Assembly: GCF_050286925.1 (NCBI RefSeq)
Contig: NZ_JBFWFX010000010.1
Span: 1 to 64,000, forward strand
Direction: 5' to 3'
Length of the DNA: 64,000 bases
From: Caloranaerobacter sp050286925
GTDB taxonomy: Bacteria > Bacillota > Clostridia > Tissierellales > Thermohalobacteraceae
Below are positions 15,965-24,566 of this stretch, in pieces. The position numbers were made by a program, and so were the translations under genes. The notes beneath the pieces are model-generated. The model was not told the DNA's origin and did no database searches. It worked only from the letters and a program-made list of their open reading frames with translations. Position 1 is the first letter of the stretch; every line of letters begins with the position of its first letter.

Positions 15965-17683
15965 TTGAGAAGAGAATTAGAAGTAATACTTGATTCTACC
16001 CATGATGCAATGATTGCAGTAGATAAGCAAGGAATAATAACTTTATTTAATAAAGCTGCTGAAAAACTAACAGGTATTGACAGTAAATATGCTTTGGGTA
16101 AACCCGTAAATGAAGTTATATTAAATACAAGACTTATGCATATATTAGAAACTGGAGATTATGAATTAAATAGGCAACAAGACTTAGGTAACATAAAAAT
16201 AATTACTAACAGAATGCCTGTAAAGGATGAAAATGGAGAAATAATAGGTGCTGTAGCTGTTTTTAGAGATGTTACAGAAATATTAGATTTAGCTACCCAG
16301 ATAACAAATTTAAAAGAAATACAGAGCATGCTTGAAGCTATTTTTAATTCTACACAAGATGCTATTTCGGTAGTAGATCAAAATGGAATAAATGTTATGG
16401 TCAATCCTGCATATACTGAGCTTACTGGCTTGAGTGAAGAAGATATATTAGGGAAACCTGCGACTATAGATTTAGTAGAAGGACAGAGTGTTCATATGAA
16501 AGTCTTAGCTACTAAAAAGCCTATAAGAAATGCTAGATTAATCGTAGGACCAAATAAAAGAGAAGTAATAGCTACAGCTGCACCAATTATAGTTGATGGA
16601 GAATTAAGAGGCAGCGTCGGAGTTTTGCATGATGTATCTGAAATTATAAAGCTAAATAAAGAGCTAAATGCAGCAAAGCAGATAATTAGAAAGCTAGAAG
16701 CTAAATATACTTTTGATGATATTGTTGGACAAAATGAATTAATACTTAAGGCGATTGAGAAAGCTAAAAAGGCAGCAAGCACTCCAGCTACAGTTATATT
16801 AAGAGGTGAAAGTGGTACAGGTAAAGAGTTATTTGCTCATGCAATCCATAATGAAAGCGATAGAAAATTTCGTCAGTTTGTTAGAGTTAATTGTGCGGCT
16901 TTAAGTGAAAATTTACTTGAAAGTGAATTGTTTGGATATGAAGAAGGAGCTTTCACAGGAGCAAAAAAAGGTGGTAAAAAGGGATTATTTGAACAGGCAA
17001 ACGGCGGTACTATCTTTTTAGATGAAATTGGAGATATAAGCTTAAATACACAAGCTAAACTTTTAAGGGTTTTACAGGAAAAGGAGATTGTAAGGGTAGG
17101 AGGTACAAAACCTATACCTATAGATGTTAGAATAATTACTGCTACAAATTTGGATTTAGAAAAGGCTGTTGAGGAAGGAAGATTCAGAGAAGATTTATAT
17201 TATAGGTTAAATTTTATACCGATTAACATTCCTGCATTGCGCTATAGAAAAGATGATATATATCTTTTAGTTATACATTTTATTAAAAAATTTAATCAGG
17301 AATATGGTAGAAGGATTAATGATATCACTAAAGAAGCATTGGATATTCTAAAAAAACACGATTGGCCAGGGAATGTTAGAGAGCTAGAAAATATTATTGG
17401 TAGAGCAATAATAAACATGAAACATTGTGAGAGTGTTATTGATGTTAAACACATACCATTGATAGATTCTTATGTTAAATATGATAAACAAAATCTAGTC
17501 CAAACTGAAGATATTGATGATTTAGAAGATATCACATTAGAAGAAGCTGTATCGAAATTAGAGAAAGAATTAATAATTAAAACTCTTAAGAAGTATAAAA
17601 ATAATAAAACTAAAACAGCTAAAGCTTTAGGAATTTCTATTAGAAGCTTATACTATAAAATGGAAAAATACAACATAAATTAG
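15965..17683 (+). CDS. Sigma-54-dependent enhancer-binding activator with two PAS domains (BkdR-like)
   Basis: About 572 residues. Two PAS domains (roughly 5-110 and 125-235) lead into an AAA+ domain with GESGTGKE (Walker A), ESELFGYEEGAFTGAKKGG (with the GAFTGA sigma-54 contact loop) and GGTIFLDEIGD (Walker B), then a Fis-type helix-turn-helix at the C terminus. It activates sigma-54 RNA polymerase. The palindromes and -24/-12 promoter just downstream show that its target is the buk-ptb operon. In Bacillus, BkdR plays the same role for branched-chain acid catabolism. TTG at 15965 is preferred since GAGGTGGG lies just before it. Confidence 0.93.
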   Translation: MRRELEVILDSTHDAMIAVDKQGIITLFNKAAEKLTGIDSKYALGKPVNEVILNTRLMHILETGDYELNRQQDLGNIKIITNRMPVKDENGEIIGAVAVFRDVTEILDLATQITNLKEIQSMLEAIFNSTQDAISVVDQNGINVMVNPAYTELTGLSEEDILGKPATIDLVEGQSVHMKVLATKKPIRNARLIVGPNKREVIATAAPIIVDGELRGSVGVLHDVSEIIKLNKELNAAKQIIRKLEAKYTFDDIVGQNELILKAIEKAKKAASTPATVILRGESGTGKELFAHAIHNESDRKFRQFVRVNCAALSENLLESELFGYEEGAFTGAKKGGKKGLFEQANGGTIFLDEIGDISLNTQAKLLRVLQEKEIVRVGGTKPIPIDVRIITATNLDLEKAVEEGRFREDLYYRLNFIPINIPALRYRKDDIYLLVIHFIKKFNQEYGRRINDITKEALDILKKHDWPGNVRELENIIGRAIINMKHCESVIDVKHIPLIDSYVKYDKQNLVQTEDIDDLEDITLEEAVSKLEKELIIKTLKKYKNNKTKTAKALGISIRSLYYKMEKYNIN

Positions 17684-17685
17684 TG

Positions 17686-17742
17686 TGCAAAAAAATGCAA
17701 AATAAACGGACTATGCAAAAAAATGCATGCAAAATTTTGCAT
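17686..17742. promoter_or_regulatory. Three palindromic activator sites (upstream activating sequence)
   Basis: TGCAAAAAAATGCA (17686-17699), ATGCAAAAAAATGCAT (17713-17728) and the perfect 16-base palindrome ATGCAAAATTTTGCAT (17727-17742) lie 115-170 bases ahead of a sigma-54 promoter. Repeated dyads at this distance are the normal binding sites of enhancer-binding proteins, here most likely the product of the gene just upstream. Confidence 0.8.
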
Positions 17743-17856
17743 AATAAATTTAGGATAGAATCATTAAAAGCTATAAAGGTTTATCCTTTACAGCTTTGTT
17801 TATGTTAAATAGATTGTTCTAGCTTTTACTTCTAAAAGATTCTTTCAACATTATAG

Positions 17857-17874
17857 TTGGCATATATATTGCAT
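17857..17874 (+). promoter_or_regulatory. Sigma-54 promoter of the buk-ptb-vor operon
   Basis: TTGGCATATATATTGCAT has GG (17859-17860) and GC (17871-17872) exactly 12 bases apart, matching the -24/-12 consensus TGGCAC-N5-TTGCW closely. It lies 36 bases before the butyrate kinase start. Confidence 0.88.
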
Positions 17875-17909
17875 ACAATAAACGTTAGAAAAAATATAGG
17901 GGTGAAGTT

Positions 17910-19001
17910 ATGGAAAGGAAATATGTACTTGCTATTAATCCTGGTTCAACTTCAACGAAAGTTGCTATTTATCAGGGAAAGGAAAAGGTTATCCTAAAGA
18001 AAATTGAGCACAAGGCAAGTGATTTAGAGAAATTTGACAAAATAACAGATCAGTATGAATATAGACTTAAACTTATAATGGACTGGCTAGAAGAAGAGGG
18101 AATTGAAACTTCATCTTTGGTTGCTGTTGTAGGTAGAGGAGGACTACTGCGTCCAATGCCTGGGGGGACATACCTAGTAACAGAAAAGATGATTGATGAT
18201 TTAAAAGTAGGAGTGCAAGGTGAACACGCTTCAAATTTAGGTGGAATGTTAGCAAAAGGTATAGCAGATAAAGAAGGGATTAAAGCATACATAGTAGATC
18301 CTGTTGCAGTTGATGAATTTGATGATATAGCTAGAATTTCAGGCATGCCCGAAATACCAAGAAGATCATTATTACATGCATTAAATATTAAAGCTGTATC
18401 GCATAGAGCGGCTGAAGAATTAGGTGAAGAGCTAGAAAATCTAAACTTAATAGTTGCTCATCTTGGCGGAGGTATCTCAGTAGCACCTGTTAAAAAAGGT
18501 AAAATAGTTGATGTAAACAATGCAAATGAAATGGGGCCTTTCTCACCAGAGAGAACGGGAGGACTTCCTGTAGGAGATTTGATAAAGATGTGTTATTCAG
18601 GAAAATATACTTACAAGGAAATTAAAACTAAGCTTAGAGGAAAAGGTGGCTTAGTAGGATACTTAGGAACTAATGATGCCAAAGAAGTAGTTGAAATGAT
18701 TAAAAATGGAGATAAGAAGGCTAAATTAGTATTTGATGCAATGGCTTACCAAATCGGAAAAGAAATAGGTGCTATGGCAACTGTTTTAGAAGGTAAGGTT
18801 GATAGAATTATCTTGACAGGAGGATTAGCATATTCTGATTTATTAACAGATTATATTAAGAATATGGTTAGCTTTATAGCACCTGTTATTGTTTATCCGG
18901 GTGAAGATGAGATGGAAGCATTAAATGAAGGAGTTTTAAGAGTGCTTTCAGGTAAGGAGAAAGAAAAAATATATGAAAACGAGGTGAAAATAGATGATTA
19001 G
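17910..19001 (+). CDS. buk: Butyrate (branched-chain fatty acid) kinase 1
   Basis: 363 residues of the acetokinase/butyrate kinase fold: LAINPGSTSTKVAIY at the N terminus (phosphate loop), VVGRGGLLRPMPGGTY, VAHLGGGISVAP and ILTGGLAYS. It transfers phosphate from butyryl- or branched acyl-phosphate to ADP. It is the first gene after the sigma-54 promoter, and overlaps ptb by eight bases. A second butyrate kinase follows ptb. With the vor genes in the same operon, isobutyrate or isovalerate formation from amino acids is as likely as butyrate. Confidence 0.94.
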   Translation: MERKYVLAINPGSTSTKVAIYQGKEKVILKKIEHKASDLEKFDKITDQYEYRLKLIMDWLEEEGIETSSLVAVVGRGGLLRPMPGGTYLVTEKMIDDLKVGVQGEHASNLGGMLAKGIADKEGIKAYIVDPVAVDEFDDIARISGMPEIPRRSLLHALNIKAVSHRAAEELGEELENLNLIVAHLGGGISVAPVKKGKIVDVNNANEMGPFSPERTGGLPVGDLIKMCYSGKYTYKEIKTKLRGKGGLVGYLGTNDAKEVVEMIKNGDKKAKLVFDAMAYQIGKEIGAMATVLEGKVDRIILTGGLAYSDLLTDYIKNMVSFIAPVIVYPGEDEMEALNEGVLRVLSGKEKEKIYENEVKIDD

Positions 19002-19896
19002 AGGTTTTGAAGATGTTTTAAGGTTAGCTAAAGAAAGAGGACCTAAAACTATTTCAGTAGCAGCTGCACAAGATAAGGAAGTTCTTATCGCAGTTAAACA
19101 AGCTAAAGAAATGGGAATAGCTGATGCAATATTAGTTGGTGATAAGGAGAAAATAACTCAAATAGCTGATGAAATTGGAATGAATTTAGATGATTTTGAA
19201 GTGATAGACTTAAAAGATTTAAAAGAAGCTTCAAGAAAAGCTGTTGAGCTTGTAAGTAGTGGCAAGGCTCATATGGTAATGAAAGGATTAGTGGATACTT
19301 CAATAATACTAAAAGCTGTTTTAGATGAAGAAATAGGGCTTAGAACAGGTAAAGTATTAAGTCACGTTGCAGTATTTGATATTGAAACTTACGATAAGAT
19401 TTTATTTGTAACAGATGCAGCTATGAATATAGCTCCAAATTTAGAACAGAAAAAACAAATCATCGAAAATGCAGTATTTGTAGCTCATTCACTAGATATT
19501 GAAAATCCAAAGGTAGCAGTAATTTGTGCAAAAGAAAAGGTAAATCCTAAGATGCCTGCTACTGTTGATGCGGAAAAACTAGTAGAAATGAATAAAAATG
19601 GTGAGATTACAGGATGTATTGTTGGGGGACCTTTTGCATTAGACAATGCAATATCAAAAGAAGCTGCTAAGCATAAAGGAATAGAACATCCTGTAGCTGG
19701 AGATGCTGATATATTGTTAATGCCATATATTGAAGCAGGTAATGTGCTTTATAAAGCTTTAGTATTCTTATCAAAGGCACAAAATGCAGGTGTGATTGTA
19801 GGTGCAAAAGCTCCTGTAGTTTTAACTTCAAGAGCTGATAGCGAAAGTGCTAAGTTAAATTCAATTGCTCTTGGTGTATTAATGGCTACTAAATAA
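18994..19896 (+). CDS. ptb: Phosphate butyryltransferase
   Basis: 300 residues of the phosphotransacetylase/butyryltransferase family: KTISVAAAQDKEVL, AHMVMKGLVDTSIILKAVL, LSHVAVFD and the C-terminal VIVGAKAPVVLTSRADS. It converts acyl-CoA and phosphate to acyl-phosphate and CoA, feeding the flanking kinases. The start overlaps buk, with GAGGTGAAAATAG as ribosome site. The length is typical. The substrate range (butyryl-CoA or branched acyl-CoA) cannot be decided from sequence. Confidence 0.94.
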   Translation: MIRGFEDVLRLAKERGPKTISVAAAQDKEVLIAVKQAKEMGIADAILVGDKEKITQIADEIGMNLDDFEVIDLKDLKEASRKAVELVSSGKAHMVMKGLVDTSIILKAVLDEEIGLRTGKVLSHVAVFDIETYDKILFVTDAAMNIAPNLEQKKQIIENAVFVAHSLDIENPKVAVICAKEKVNPKMPATVDAEKLVEMNKNGEITGCIVGGPFALDNAISKEAAKHKGIEHPVAGDADILLMPYIEAGNVLYKALVFLSKAQNAGVIVGAKAPVVLTSRADSESAKLNSIALGVLMATK

Positions 19897-19914
19897 ATAG
19901 AAAGGAGAGTAAAT

Positions 19915-20991
19915 ATGAGCGAAGTATTCAGATTGCTTATTATAAATCCTGGTTCAACTTCTACAAAAATAGCTATATATGACAATGAAAAGCCAGTTTT
20001 AGAAGAGACTTTAAGACATTCTACTGAAGAATTAGCAAAATATGAAAAAATATATGATCAATATGAATTCAGAAAAAATATTATACTTGAAACACTAAAT
20101 GAAAAAGGCATTAATTTAACTAAATTAAGCGCTGTAGTTGGTAGAGGTGGATTACTTAAGCCAATAGCCGGTGGAACTTATAAAGTAAATGAAAGAATGC
20201 TTGAAGATTTAAAAGTTGGTGTTCTTGGTGAACACGCTTCAAACTTAGGTGGTATTTTAGCACATGAAATAGCATCTCAGTTAAACATACCAGCATTTAT
20301 TGTTGACCCAGTTGTTGTTGATGAAATGGAAGATGTGGCTAGAATATCAGGTATGCCTGAAATAGAAAGAAAGAGTATTTTCCATGCATTAAATCAAAAG
20401 GCTGTAGCTAGAAGAGCAGCGAAAGAATTAGGAAAGAGCTACAATGAAGTAAACTTAATAGTAGCTCATCTAGGAGGAGGAATTTCTGTAGGAGCTCATA
20501 AAAAAGGTAGAGTTGTAGATGTTAACAATGCGTTAGATGGTGAAGGACCATTTTCACCAGAAAGGACTGGAGGACTTCCAGTAGGAGATTTAGCTAAACT
20601 TTGCTTCTCAGGAAAATACACATTAGCAGAAATGAAGAAGAAAATTAAAGGTAATGGTGGATTAGTTGCATATCTTGGAACAAATGATGCTAGAGAAGTA
20701 GTTAAAATGATAAAAAATGGAGATAAAAAGGCAGAATTAGTGTATAAAGCTATGGCTTACCAAGTTGCCAAAGAAATTGGAAGTTTAGCTGCTGTATTAG
20801 AAGGAAAAGTTGATGGGATAATACTAACTGGTGGTATAGCTTACGATAAAGAATTTACAAAGTGGATTATAGATAGAGTAAGCTTTATTTCTAAGGTGTT
20901 TGTATATCCAGGGGAAGATGAAATGATAGCTCTAGCAGAAGGTGGATTAAGAGTATTAAGAGGAGAAGAGGAAGCAAAGGTATACAGTTAG
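19915..20991 (+). CDS. buk: Butyrate (branched-chain fatty acid) kinase 2
   Basis: 358 residues, clearly a paralog of the first kinase in the operon: LLIINPGSTSTKIAIY, VVGRGGLLKPIAGGTY, VAHLGGGISVGAHKKG and ILTGGIAYD. All residues expected for catalysis appear intact, so it is a second working enzyme rather than a relic. It starts 18 bases after ptb behind AAAGGAGAG. Two kinases around one transferase suggest different acyl preferences, for example straight and branched chains. Confidence 0.93.
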   Translation: MSEVFRLLIINPGSTSTKIAIYDNEKPVLEETLRHSTEELAKYEKIYDQYEFRKNIILETLNEKGINLTKLSAVVGRGGLLKPIAGGTYKVNERMLEDLKVGVLGEHASNLGGILAHEIASQLNIPAFIVDPVVVDEMEDVARISGMPEIERKSIFHALNQKAVARRAAKELGKSYNEVNLIVAHLGGGISVGAHKKGRVVDVNNALDGEGPFSPERTGGLPVGDLAKLCFSGKYTLAEMKKKIKGNGGLVAYLGTNDAREVVKMIKNGDKKAELVYKAMAYQVAKEIGSLAAVLEGKVDGIILTGGIAYDKEFTKWIIDRVSFISKVFVYPGEDEMIALAEGGLRVLRGEEEAKVYS

Positions 20992-21002
20992 AGGTGAATT
21001 TT

Positions 21003-21677
21003 ATGCTAAATGATAAGAGAATCAGAATTATAACAGGACATTATGGAAGTGGAAAGACAGAGTTTGCAGTAAACTATGCAGTTAAATTAGCTAATTATGG
21101 TAGAAAAGTTGCATTAGCTGATTTAGATGTTGTTAATCCATATTTTAGAAGTAGAGAAAAGGAAAGTTTATTATCTGAAATGGGAATCAAAGTAATAGGA
21201 AGCTCAATTAATGCTTTAGCGGCGGATGTACCTGCTGTATCTGCTGAGATTTTTGCTCCATTACAAAATGAAAGTTATGATGTAGTACTAGATGTAGGTG
21301 GGGACCCTGTTGGAGCTAGAGCTCTTGGAAGATATCATAATTATTTCAAAGAAGGTAAATATGATATGTTCTTTGTAATAAATGCTAATAGACCTGAAAC
21401 TCAGGAAGTAGAGAATACTATAAAGTACTTGAGGGAAATTGAAAGGGCTTCAAGAGCAAAAGTAACAGGGCTTATTAACAATACGCATCTACTTAAAAGT
21501 ACTACTGTAGAAGATGTTCTCAAGGGGCAAAAATTGGCTGAGGAAGTATCGAAAAAATTGAATATTCCAATTAAATATATAGTTGCTTTAGAACATGTTG
21601 CTAAAGAACTTCCGTCAAACCTTAAAGGTGAAATCTTTCCAATAACGCTTTATATGAGGGAAGAATGGATGCTTTGA
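21003..21677 (+). CDS. P-loop ATP-binding protein of the buk-vor operon
   Basis: About 224 residues of a MinD/CobQ-like P-loop fold: IITGHYGSGKTEFAVNYAV (Walker A), ALADLDVVNPYFRSREK (deviant Walker-type aspartates), VLDVGGDPVGARALG and FVINANRPET. Similar proteins occur next to 2-oxoacid oxidoreductase and butyrate kinase genes in Clostridia but have no assigned function that I can name; cofactor insertion or enzyme activation is a guess. The ATG at 21003 follows GAGGTGA. It starts 11 bases after the second kinase's stop. Confidence 0.75.
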   Translation: MLNDKRIRIITGHYGSGKTEFAVNYAVKLANYGRKVALADLDVVNPYFRSREKESLLSEMGIKVIGSSINALAADVPAVSAEIFAPLQNESYDVVLDVGGDPVGARALGRYHNYFKEGKYDMFFVINANRPETQEVENTIKYLREIERASRAKVTGLINNTHLLKSTTVEDVLKGQKLAEEVSKKLNIPIKYIVALEHVAKELPSNLKGEIFPITLYMREEWML

Positions 21678-21697
21678 TTGCACTACATGCAATCGAA

Positions 21698-21802
21698 TTA
21701 AAAATGTAAAATTGAAAATGTAAAATTAATATTTAATATATCTAAAAATTTTATGAATTCAATAATTTTACATTTTAAATTTTCAATTTTAAATTTAAAA
21801 AT
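21698..21802. repeat. AT-rich imperfect inverted repeat between operon genes
   Basis: A left arm built from AAAATGTAAAATTGAAAATG and a right arm rich in ATTTTACATTTTAAATTTTC are near reverse complements around a short centre. It fills the gap between the P-loop gene and vorD and could fold into a long AT hairpin in the transcript. A related copy lies at 26923-27020. Confidence 0.6.
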
Positions 21803-21815
21803 GGGAGGGTTGTAA

Positions 21816-22046
21816 ATGGCTAAAGCTAGAGGAAAGGTAACATTCAAAGAAGATTTATGTAAGGGTTGTGAATTATGTACAACTGCATGTCCAGTTAACA
21901 TTGTTGTAATGAACAAAGAAAAGATTAATATTAAAGGTTACCATCCAGCTACAGTTATCGAAATGGATAAGTGTATAGGCTGTGGAAACTGTGCAACAAT
22001 TTGTCCTGATGTTGTTATAGAAGTTGAGAGAATAATAGAAGAATAA
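21816..22046 (+). CDS. vorD: 2-oxoacid:ferredoxin oxidoreductase, delta (2[4Fe-4S] ferredoxin) subunit
   Basis: 76 residues with two complete four-cysteine cluster motifs: CKGCELCTTACP and CIGCGNCATICP. This is the electron-outlet subunit of four-subunit ketoacid oxidoreductases. The next three genes encode the alpha, beta and gamma subunits in order. A GGGAGGG ribosome site precedes the ATG. Delta-first gene order is typical of the Vor/Kor type. Confidence 0.92.
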   Translation: MAKARGKVTFKEDLCKGCELCTTACPVNIVVMNKEKINIKGYHPATVIEMDKCIGCGNCATICPDVVIEVERIIEE

Positions 22047-22066
22047 TTATTAAGGAGGGGAAATAA

Positions 22067-23128
22067 ATGGCTAAGATTTTAATGAAAGGTAACGAAGCCA
22101 TAGGTGCAGCAGCTATTAAAGCTGGTTGTAAATATTTCTTCGGTTACCCAATTACACCACAAAATGAGCTTCCTGAATATATGGCTAGAGAGCTACCAAA
22201 AGTTGGTGGGGTATTTTTACAAGCTGAGAGTGAGGTAGCTGCAATAAACATGGTATATGGTGCAGCAGGAGCTGGTGCAAGAGTAATGACTTCTTCATCA
22301 AGCCCTGGTATAGCATTAAAACAAGAAGGTATTTCATATATAGCTGGTGCAGAATTACCTTGTGTAATTGTTAATATAGTTAGAGGAGGCCCTGGCCTAG
22401 GAGGTATTCAACCTGCTCAATCTGACTATTATCAATCCACTAGAGGTGGTGGAAACGGAGACTATAGAACAGTTGTATATGCACCTGCTACATTACAAGA
22501 AACTGTTGATCTAGTTATGGAAGCATTTGATGTAGCTGACCAATACAGAATTCCTGTAATGGTTGTAGGAGACGGTATGATCGGTCAGATGATGGAACCA
22601 GTTGAATTTAAAGAGCCTAAGAAAAGAAATCTACCACCTAAGGATTGGGCAACTACTGGGACAAAAGGACAAAGAAAACCAAATATTATAAATTCATTAT
22701 TTATAGATCCAAAAGAATTAGAAGATCATGTTTGGAGATTAGAAGAAAAATATAAAGTTATAAAAGAAAATGAAGTAAGATATGAAACTTATAACCTTGA
22801 AGATGCAGATGTAGTTGTAGTAGCTTATGGTACTACTTCAAGGGTTGTTAAAAATGCTATAGCTAAGTGTGAAGCTGAAGGATTAAAAGTTGGTTTAATC
22901 AGACCAATAACATTATGGCCATTCCCAGATGAAGCTTTCGAAAAGATAAGTGATAAAACTAAAGGAATATTAACAGTAGAAATGAGTACTGGTCAAATGA
23001 TTGATGATGTTAAGATAGCTATAAACGGTAGAAAACCAGTTTATTTCTATGGTAGAACAGGTGGTATGGTACCAGAGCCAGACGCTATAGTAGCTGAGAT
23101 TAAGAAGATAGCAGGGGGTGAAAGGTAA
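22067..23128 (+). CDS. vorB: 2-oxoacid:ferredoxin oxidoreductase, alpha subunit (VorB type)
   Basis: 353 residues: LMKGNEAIGAAAIKAGCKYFFGYPITPQNE at the N terminus (in part FFGYPITPQNELPEY), SSSSPGIALKQEGISY and RGGPGLGGIQPAQSDY. These are diagnostic of the pyrimidine-binding/substrate subunit of the branched-chain 2-oxoacid (VOR) and 2-oxoglutarate (KOR) enzymes. With ptb and buk in the operon, oxidation of branched 2-oxoacids to acyl-CoA is the better reading. Its stop overlaps the start of the beta subunit. Confidence 0.9.
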   Translation: MAKILMKGNEAIGAAAIKAGCKYFFGYPITPQNELPEYMARELPKVGGVFLQAESEVAAINMVYGAAGAGARVMTSSSSPGIALKQEGISYIAGAELPCVIVNIVRGGPGLGGIQPAQSDYYQSTRGGGNGDYRTVVYAPATLQETVDLVMEAFDVADQYRIPVMVVGDGMIGQMMEPVEFKEPKKRNLPPKDWATTGTKGQRKPNIINSLFIDPKELEDHVWRLEEKYKVIKENEVRYETYNLEDADVVVVAYGTTSRVVKNAIAKCEAEGLKVGLIRPITLWPFPDEAFEKISDKTKGILTVEMSTGQMIDDVKIAINGRKPVYFYGRTGGMVPEPDAIVAEIKKIAGGER

Positions 23129-23874
23129 TGGTTAAGGTTTTCGAAAGGACTAAGGGTTTAACAGATAAGCCATTCCATTATTGTCCTGGTTGTACGCATG
23201 GTATTATTCATAGATTAGTAGCTGAAGTTTTAGAGGAATTAGATGTATTAGGTAAAGCAATCGGTGTAGCTCCAGTTGGATGTTCAGTTTTTGCTTACGA
23301 TTATTTCAACTGTGATATGCATGAAGCTGCTCACGGTAGAGCACCAGCTGTTGCTACTGGTATAAAGAGAGTTCATCCTGATAGTGTAGTATTTACTTAT
23401 CAAGGAGACGGAGACTTAGCTTCAATTGGTACTGCTGAGATTATTCATGCTGCTCATCGTGGAGAAAAAATAACTACAATATTTGTTAATAATGCTATTT
23501 ACGGTATGACAGGTGGACAAATGGCTCCAACAACATTAGTAGGACAAAAAGCAACAACTGCTCCATATGGTAGAGATGAAAATCATGCAGGTAGACCATT
23601 AAAGGTAGCAGAAATGCTTGCTACAATTCACGGAGCTAAATTTGTTGAGAGGGTATCAGTTCATAATCCTGCTAATATTAGAAAAGCTAAGAAAGCTATA
23701 AAGAAGGCTTTTGAAGTTCAGTTAGCAGGTGAAGGATTCGGAATCGTTGAAGTTCTTTCAACTTGTCCAACTAACTGGGGATTAACTCCAACAGAAGCGT
23801 TAAAGTGGCTTGAAGAAAATATGATACCTTATTATCCATTAGGAAACTTCAGAACACCTGAGGAGGTGAAATAA
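23128..23874 (+). CDS. vorA: 2-oxoacid:ferredoxin oxidoreductase, beta (thiamine diphosphate) subunit
   Basis: 248 residues. FHYCPGCTHGIIHRLV, GRAPAVATGIKRVHPDSVV, and TYQGDGDLASIGTAEIIHAA with the GDGD...N thiamine-diphosphate motif (continuing FVNNAIYGMTGGQMAPTT) are all present. It binds thiamine diphosphate and carries out decarboxylation of the 2-oxoacid. It overlaps the alpha-subunit stop by one base and is followed two bases later by the gamma subunit, so the stoichiometry is coupled. Confidence 0.92.
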   Translation: MVKVFERTKGLTDKPFHYCPGCTHGIIHRLVAEVLEELDVLGKAIGVAPVGCSVFAYDYFNCDMHEAAHGRAPAVATGIKRVHPDSVVFTYQGDGDLASIGTAEIIHAAHRGEKITTIFVNNAIYGMTGGQMAPTTLVGQKATTAPYGRDENHAGRPLKVAEMLATIHGAKFVERVSVHNPANIRKAKKAIKKAFEVQLAGEGFGIVEVLSTCPTNWGLTPTEALKWLEENMIPYYPLGNFRTPEEVK

Positions 23875-23875
23875 G

Positions 23876-24415
23876 ATGGAAGAAAGAGTAATAATGGCAG
23901 GATTCGGTGGCCAAGGTGTTATGTCAATGGGTCAGCTATTGACTTATGCAGGTATGATAGAAGGTAAAAATGTATCATGGCTTCCATCTTACGGACCAGA
24001 AATGCGTGGAGGTACTGCAAACTGTAACGTTATAGTTTCAGATGAACCAGTAGGTTCACCTATAGTAACAGAAGCTACTGCTGCTATAGTTATGAACAGA
24101 CCGTCATTAGACAAGTTTGAAAGTTTTGTTGTTAAGGGTGGCAACTTATTAATAAATAGTTCATTAATAGATAGGAAAGCTGAAAGAGATGATATAAACG
24201 CTTACTATATTCCAGCGAATGAAATTGCAGTAGAATTAGGAAATGGTAAGGTTGCTAACATGGTTATGCTAGGTGCTTATTTAGAGTTAACTAAAGCTGT
24301 TAAGGTTGAATCAGTTTTAGAAGCTTTAAAGAAAGTGTTTGGAAAAACTAAAGCTCATTTAATTCCATTAAACGAAAAAGCTCTCGAAAAAGGAGCAGAA
24401 TTAGTAAGAAAATAG
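23876..24415 (+). CDS. vorC: 2-oxoacid:ferredoxin oxidoreductase, gamma subunit
   Basis: 179 residues: MAGFGGQGVMSMGQLLTYAG, WLPSYGPEMRGGTANC and IPANEIAVELGNGKVANMVMLGA (cited in part as ANEIAVELG and VANMVMLGA). These are standard for the gamma domain that completes the CoA-binding enzyme. It is the last gene of the operon, followed by a perfect-palindrome terminator. AGGAGGTG is its ribosome site. Confidence 0.92.
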   Translation: MEERVIMAGFGGQGVMSMGQLLTYAGMIEGKNVSWLPSYGPEMRGGTANCNVIVSDEPVGSPIVTEATAAIVMNRPSLDKFESFVVKGGNLLINSSLIDRKAERDDINAYYIPANEIAVELGNGKVANMVMLGAYLELTKAVKVESVLEALKKVFGKTKAHLIPLNEKALEKGAELVRK

Positions 24416-24420
24416 TACAA

Positions 24421-24450
24421 ACCGACCAAATTTGGTCGGTTCTTTTTGTT
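24421..24450 (+). terminator. Rho-independent terminator of the buk-ptb-vor operon
   Basis: The perfect 20-base palindrome ACCGACCAAATTTGGTCGGT is followed by TCTTTTTGTTT. Confidence 0.9.
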
Positions 24451-24566
24451 TCATTTTTTTCACAAATAAAATTTCATAAATATATTGCAATACGACATAA
24501 GAGGGAGTATAATGATGTTGAAAAAAAATAGGGGTCTTCCCCTAGAATGAAAAGAGGTTATGTGAG

